Assembly (NCBI RefSeq): GCF_000418325.1
Contig: NC_021658.1
Location: 8,136,001 to 8,200,000 of the forward strand
Direction of reading: 5' to 3'
Length of the DNA: 64,000 bases
Source of the DNA: Sorangium cellulosum So0157-2
GTDB taxonomy: Bacteria > Myxococcota_A > Polyangia > Polyangiales > Polyangiaceae
Below the pieces are notes generated by a model. The model saw nothing but the letters and a program-made list of their open reading frames with translations. It did no database searches and was not told the origin of the DNA. Both the position numbers and the translations under genes were made by a program. Shown here piece after piece: positions 60,114 to 64,000 of the stretch; the first letter of the stretch is position 1; every line of letters begins with the position of its first letter.

Positions 60114-61358
60114 TCAGCGGCCTCCCCTGCCCATGCCCATGCCCATCCCGCGCATCGGGTTCTGCCCGCCCCGCTGCCCCTGCCCCCCCTGCTGCGGGCC
60201 CGGCGCGCTCACCACGGGCGCGCTCGCGAGGACGTCGTCGCCCTCGCTCAGCCCCTCGACCACCACCATGCTCGTCCCGTCCGTCGCCCCGGTCTTGATC
60301 GGCCGCTCCTCGCCGTTCGCGAGCCGCACGAACCGCCGCTTGCCCGCCGACTGCACCGCCAGGAGCGGCACGAGCAGCACGTCCTTCTGCTCCGCCGTCA
60401 CGATCTCCACGTCCGCGCTCATCCCCGACCGGAGCAGCGACGCCTCCTTGTCGTTGACGACGATCTCGACGTCGAAGGTCACGACGCTCGACACCTCCTT
60501 GCCGAGCGGGCTCACCCGGTCGACCACGCCCTGGAACACCCGGTCGCCGTAGGCGTCGACGCGGATGTCGACCCGCTGGCCGGGGGCGACCCGGCCGATC
60601 TGCGCCTCGTCGATGGCGCCGACGATGCGCAGGTTCGACAGATCCGCGAGCGTCATCACGGCGCTGCCGCCGCTCACGTTGGTGAGCGCCGACGAGACCA
60701 GCGTCCCCTTCTCCACCGCCACGTCGAGCACCGTGCCGGCGATCGGCGCGTAGATCTGCATCTCCTTGAGGCGCGTCTCCGCGTCCTGCACCGCGAGCTC
60801 GGCCTGCTTGAGCTGCGCCTGCGCCGCGGTCACCTGCGCGCGCCGGAGCGTCATGTTCGCGCTCGCCACCTTCGTCGAGTGCGCGGCCGAGCGCGCGGCG
60901 TCGGTCGAGCCCAGGCCGAGCTCGGCGCTCTTCTCGGCGATCTGCTGGCTCACCTCGTTGTTCTTGCGCTCGAGGTCGGCGGCCGCGAGCGACGCCTGCG
61001 CCGCGGCGAGGTCCGCCTTCACCCGGTCGCGCGCCACCCGCGCCTCGGAGAGACCGCGCTCCGCGTCGATCGGATCCAGCTTGACCAGGAGCTGCCCGGC
61101 CTCGACCTGGTCGCCCTCCTTCACGAGCACCTCGATGACCTGGCCCGAGGCGCGCGACTTCACCTCGACCTGCACGTCGGGCTCGATCTTCCCGGACGCC
61201 GCGGCCGTCTCGGTCAGGCTCCCGCGGCGGATCTCGACCGTGGGCCCGGCGGGCGCCTTCGAGGGCGTCTGATACCAGGCGTACCCGCCGATCGCGAACG
61301 TCGCGATGGCCGCCGCGGCCACGCCGGACATCAGGTAGCGTTTCTTGTTCCTGTTCAT
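60114..61358 (-). CDS. MacA/HlyD-family membrane fusion protein
   Basis: 414 residues with a single N-terminal helix (YLMSGVAAAAIATFAIGGYAWY). Lipoyl halves are TVEIRRGSLTETAAASGKIEPDVQVEVKSRASGQVIEVLVKEGD (in parts) and YAPIAGTVLDVAVEKGTLVS. A helical hairpin between them spans about 120 residues. Beta-barrel segments LRIVGAIDEAQIGRVAPGQ and VTFDVEIVVND follow, with a Gly/Met-rich tail (PMRGMGMGMGRGG). ATG 61358 follows CAGGAGGTCGTC and overlaps the TolC-like stop by 4 bp. It links the inner-membrane transporter to the outer-membrane channel. The Met-rich tail is unusual and might bind metal. Confidence 0.93.
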   Translation of the reverse strand: MNRNKKRYLMSGVAAAAIATFAIGGYAWYQTPSKAPAGPTVEIRRGSLTETAAASGKIEPDVQVEVKSRASGQVIEVLVKEGDQVEAGQLLVKLDPIDAERGLSEARVARDRVKADLAAAQASLAAADLERKNNEVSQQIAEKSAELGLGSTDAARSAAHSTKVASANMTLRRAQVTAAQAQLKQAELAVQDAETRLKEMQIYAPIAGTVLDVAVEKGTLVSSALTNVSGGSAVMTLADLSNLRIVGAIDEAQIGRVAPGQRVDIRVDAYGDRVFQGVVDRVSPLGKEVSSVVTFDVEIVVNDKEASLLRSGMSADVEIVTAEQKDVLLVPLLAVQSAGKRRFVRLANGEERPIKTGATDGTSMVVVEGLSEGDDVLASAPVVSAPGPQQGGQGQRGGQNPMRGMGMGMGRGGR

Positions 61359-62860
61359 GACGACCTCCTGGGGAGCACCGAAGCGAAGCGATCGAGGAGC
61401 GCGCCCGCGGCGTGCTCCAGCTGGAAGCGCGAGGTGAGCGCCGTGACCAGGGCCCGCAGCTTGCGGAGCTCCGCCTCGCGCAGCGTCTGCTCCGCCTTCA
61501 CCACGTCCGCCGATGTCGACGTCCCGAGCAGCAGCCGCTGCCGCTCCGCCTCGGCGAGCTCGCCGGCCAGGCGCGCGGTCTCCGCGGCGAGCGCCACCTG
61601 CTCGTCGGACGCCTCGAGGGTCACGCGCAGCGAGGTGAGCTCGGCCGCGATCGCCTCGGCGCGCGCCTTGTAGCGCGCCTCCGCGGCCGCGAGCTGCGTG
61701 CGCGCGCGCGCCGCGTCGGCCGACGCCCGGCCCCCGCCGAACGGCAGCTCCAGGTCGAGCCCGCCGAGCACGGTGAACGCCGGCCGCCCGCCCAGGAGCG
61801 AGACCCCCGACGTGCCGTCGTCCGCCCACGGGGTCCTCACCGAGGCGGTCGTGAACACGTCGAGGCGCACCTGGTCGGCGTCCTCCGCGGCGCTCACCCG
61901 CGCGCGCTGCGCCTCGAGGTCGGCGCGCAGGGCGGCGAGCTCCTGGGACCGCTCGGCCGCCGCGCGCGTCAGCGCGTCGATCGGGGGGAGCGGCCCGAGC
62001 GAGGGCGGCGCGCCGGTGGGCGACAGCGACGAAGCCTCCCGCGGGGCCATGCCGAGCGCGCGGCCGAGCGCGATCGCCCGCGCCGAGCGCGTCGCGCGGG
62101 CCTGCGACAGCGCGTCCGCGATCGACCCGGCCGAGGTCGAGAACTGCAGGACGTCCACCCGCGTGCCGGTGCCGAGCGTCTCGGCGCGGGCCTTGGCGTC
62201 GTTCAGCTGCCGCTGCGCGGCCGCGAGCGCCTGCTCCTGCACGCCGATCGCCTGCTCCGCGTACCAGAGCTCCCAGTACGCCTCGAGCACGTCGAGCGCG
62301 GTCTGGCTCGCCGCGAGGTCGCGCTCCTGCTCCGCGGCGATCGCCGACGCCTCCGCCTGCGCGATCGGCGCGAGCACGGCGTCGGTCCCGGCGCCCCGGA
62401 GCAGCGGCTGCCGCGCGGAGACGTACGCCTGCGCGGTGGTCGTCGGCCGGAGGACGCCGTTCCCCTCCAGGCTGCGGGCGGCGCCTCCCCACGACTTGTC
62501 CGCCGACGCGCCCACCTCGAGGCTGGTCCCGACGTCGGTCGTGTACCGGAGGGCCACGTCCGACGCGACGGTCGTGGTGCCCGAGAGCCCGCGGCCCCCG
62601 TTCCCGAGGTCCTCCGCGTACTGACCGGTCACCGAGGCGGACAGCGTGGGCTTGCGGGCGCCTTGCTCGGCGGCGACGGCCTGCCGCGCGGCGGTGGCCT
62701 CGAGCAGGGCCGCGCGCAGGGCCGGGTTCTGGGAGGCTGCGCGGCCGACCGCCTGCTCGGCGGTGAGCGTCTCGGCGCGCGCCGCGCTCCCCAGCGTGCA
62801 CGTGGCGATGACGGCGAGGGACGCCAGCCACGGCAAGGGAACGGAGCGAGTGAGCGTCAT
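61355..62860 (-). CDS. TolC-family outer membrane efflux protein
   Basis: A 501-residue outer-membrane channel. Signal peptide LASLAVIATCTLGSAARA (cleavage near residue 30), followed by two OEP repeats of about 200 residues: LTAEQAVGRAASQNPALRAALLEA... and LDVLEAYWELWYAEQAIGVQEQALAAAQRQLNDAKAR, then LPPIDALTRAAAERSQELAAL... RARTQLAAAEARYKARAEAIAAEL. Long Ala/Glu/Gln-rich coiled coils fit the periplasmic tunnel. Start ATG 62860 chosen at the signal peptide rather than an upstream extension. It is first in its operon and divergent from the response regulator. Confidence 0.92.
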   Translation of the reverse strand: MTLTRSVPLPWLASLAVIATCTLGSAARAETLTAEQAVGRAASQNPALRAALLEATAARQAVAAEQGARKPTLSASVTGQYAEDLGNGGRGLSGTTTVASDVALRYTTDVGTSLEVGASADKSWGGAARSLEGNGVLRPTTTAQAYVSARQPLLRGAGTDAVLAPIAQAEASAIAAEQERDLAASQTALDVLEAYWELWYAEQAIGVQEQALAAAQRQLNDAKARAETLGTGTRVDVLQFSTSAGSIADALSQARATRSARAIALGRALGMAPREASSLSPTGAPPSLGPLPPIDALTRAAAERSQELAALRADLEAQRARVSAAEDADQVRLDVFTTASVRTPWADDGTSGVSLLGGRPAFTVLGGLDLELPFGGGRASADAARARTQLAAAEARYKARAEAIAAELTSLRVTLEASDEQVALAAETARLAGELAEAERQRLLLGTSTSADVVKAEQTLREAELRKLRALVTALTSRFQLEHAAGALLDRFASVLPRRSS

Positions 62861-62905
62861 GCGGCCCAGGCTAGGGGGCAGTGTCTCAAGAGGTGTCCAG
62901 TTCGT

Positions 62906-62920
62906 GTAAAGATTCGTCAA
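62906..62920 (+). promoter_or_regulatory. CpxR-like box in the efflux/two-component divergent promoter region
   Basis: GTAAA-GATTC-GTCAA resembles the GTAAA-N5-GTAAA site of CpxR-type response regulators. It lies in the 116-bp region between the tolC-like operon and the OmpR-family regulator gene. A GTGTAA/TTACAC pair (about 62904 and 62939) surrounds it, and TTTTGACC (62926-62933) could be a -35 element. It would let the regulator control both units. Confidence 0.4.
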
Positions 62921-62976
62921 GAGCCTTTTGACCAGGCCTTACACAGCTCCGTGACGGCCGCGCTACAGTCGCCGAC

Positions 62977-63708
62977 ATGGCCGATCCGCCTCAGATCCTG
63001 GTCATCGACGACGACGCCGAGCTCTGCGAGCTCCTGGCCGAGCTGCTCGGTCAGGAGGGTTACGCGGTGGAGAGCGCGCGCGACGCGATCTCCGGCCTCG
63101 CGCGCGCGCAGGAGAAGCCGTTCACCCTCGTGGTGCTCGACGTGATGCTGCCCGGCCTCAACGGCTTCGAGGTGCTCACGCGGCTCCGGCAGAGCTCCCG
63201 GGTGCCGGTCCTGATGCTGACGGCGCGGGGCGAGGACGTCGACCGCATCGTCGGCCTGGAGATGGGCGCCGACGACTACCTGCCGAAGCCGTTCAACCCG
63301 CGCGAGCTCGTCGCCCGGGTGCGCGCGCTCCACCGGCGCGCATCCCACGTGGGCCACGCGGGCGCGGCCGCGGCGGGGCCGGGCGCCGCCGAGGCGCAGA
63401 GCGTCCTCACGGTCGACGATCTCGAGGTGTTCCCCGCGGCGCGGCGGGTCCGGGTCCGCGGCGAGGAGGTCCGGCTCACGACGGCCGAGTACGACCTGCT
63501 CGAGGTCCTGGTGCGGCAGGCGGGCACGGTGGTCTCGCGCGAGGACCTCGCGCGCCGCGTGCTGGGCCGCCGGCTCGCGGCGTACGACCGCGGCATCGAC
63601 ATGCACGTCTCGAACCTCCGCCGCAAGATCGGCCCCGGGCCGAGCGGCGGCGAGCGCATCAAGACGGTCCGCAACGCCGGCTACATCCTGGCCCGGGAGC
63701 GCCCGTGA
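62977..63708 (+). CDS. OmpR/PhoB-family response regulator
   Basis: 243 residues. Receiver domain with D11-D12 acidic pair, phospho-acceptor D55 (LVVLDVMLPG), T82 and K104 (LPKPF). A Gly/Ala-rich linker (about residues 125-140) leads to a winged-helix DNA-binding domain: LEVFPAARRVRVRGEEVRLTTAEYDLLEVLV, VVSREDLARRVLGRRLAAYDRGIDMHVSNLRRKIG. The sequence is CpxR-like (ending KTVRNAGYILAR). ATG 62977 (MADPPQILVIDDD). A sensor kinase follows at 63761. The divergent efflux operon is its likely regulon. Confidence 0.95.
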   Translation: MADPPQILVIDDDAELCELLAELLGQEGYAVESARDAISGLARAQEKPFTLVVLDVMLPGLNGFEVLTRLRQSSRVPVLMLTARGEDVDRIVGLEMGADDYLPKPFNPRELVARVRALHRRASHVGHAGAAAAGPGAAEAQSVLTVDDLEVFPAARRVRVRGEEVRLTTAEYDLLEVLVRQAGTVVSREDLARRVLGRRLAAYDRGIDMHVSNLRRKIGPGPSGGERIKTVRNAGYILARERP

Positions 63709-63760
63709 GGCGCCTGCCCCGGAGGGCGCTCGCGCGGCGCCTCGGCCTCGGGGGGCGCGC

Positions 63761-64000
63761 GTGAAGAGCCTCTTCCTGCGCCTCCTCGTCTCGCTGTGGA
63801 TCGCGATGGCGCTCCTCGTCGGGCTGTTCGCGGTGATCCACGGCTGGGCGTTCTCGGCCGAGTCGAGCTCGCTGCGCCGCCGCCTGAGCACGCGCAGCGT
63901 CGAGCTCCGGGCGGAGAGCGCGCTCTCCTGCGCGCGCGACGGGCTCTCCGGCTGCGAGCAGCGCCTCGCGCCGCTCGAGCCGCGGGATCAGCGCGTCGCG
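63761..64000 (+). CDS. Sensor histidine kinase, N-terminal part (runs off window)
   Basis: The first 80 residues of a protein starting VKSLFLRLLVSLWIAMALLVGLFAVIHGW (GTG 63761). It has one transmembrane helix (about residues 8-27) and the start of a periplasmic domain rich in Arg/Leu (SLRRRLSTRSVELRAE, SCARDGLSGCEQRL with two Cys). Kinase domains would lie beyond 64000. The identity is inferred from its place 52 bp after the response regulator stop and from the CpxA-like N-terminus. Confidence 0.8.
   Translation, partial: MKSLFLRLLVSLWIAMALLVGLFAVIHGWAFSAESSSLRRRLSTRSVELRAESALSCARDGLSGCEQRLAPLEPRDQRVA

Overview
The window reads as a chromosomal segment of a very high-G+C, myxobacterium-like genome, most like Sorangium or another Polyangiales. 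This is an inference. It rests on long G/C-ending ORFs open in several frames, a MYXO-CTERM-like protein tail, many secreted lipoproteins with Gly/Ser-rich linkers, a eukaryote-like Ser/Thr kinase, an FHA protein, and several plant-polysaccharide hydrolases. No rRNA, tRNA, CRISPR array, prophage or replication origin was recognised.

Layout. 1-1336: a partial alpha/beta hydrolase coupled to a TetR regulator. 1392-1998: a 54-bp tandem array. 2049-3918: a radical SAM/SPASM enzyme behind a small Gly-rich repeat protein that may be its peptide substrate. 4118-5711: an ECF42-like sigma factor and its DGPF/YCII partner, both broken. 5795-15209: housekeeping and uncharacterised genes (membrane proteins, a matrixin protease, FKBP isomerase, class V aminotransferase, kinase, TerB, Sel1 lipoprotein). 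15397-18314: a sugar-nucleotide cassette. 18474-20974: a lipoprotein, an exo/endonuclease-phosphatase and a cysteine synthase.

20962-29069 is a dissolved inorganic carbon uptake locus: SulP carrier, DabA (DUF2309, all four zinc ligands present), DabB (NuoL-like) and a second NuoM-like subunit. A perfect 36-copy 9-bp minisatellite sits at the DabB/NuoM junction and joins the two ORFs in frame. 29361-30553 is an ECF sigma factor with a coupled membrane partner, followed by MazG.

32874-34560 holds an IS200/RAYT-like HUH transposase between clusters of a CCCGGG-centred repeat. The same 13-mer builds the 54-bp array at 1392, so a REP/RAYT relationship is plausible. The repeats run into the 3' end of a flavin monooxygenase gene. 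35962-42008: a ferritin-like lipoprotein, a beta-propeller lipoprotein, a TPR/PEGA-like protein and an FHA protein.

42636-54296 is rich in carbohydrate-active genes: GH52 beta-xylosidase, PL1 pectate lyase, a CBM-like lipoprotein and a GH26-like hydrolase. Among them lie a sulfonate ABC operon collapsed by an internal deletion, a glycerol-1-phosphate dehydrogenase and a widespread type of long AT-richer palindrome. 56093-58152 is a lower-G+C two-gene unit, an ABC-type ATPase plus a TOPRIM/DUF4276-like protein, that looks like an anti-phage defence system. 58185-64000 is a MacAB-TolC-type efflux operon divergent from an OmpR-family two-component system that probably controls it.
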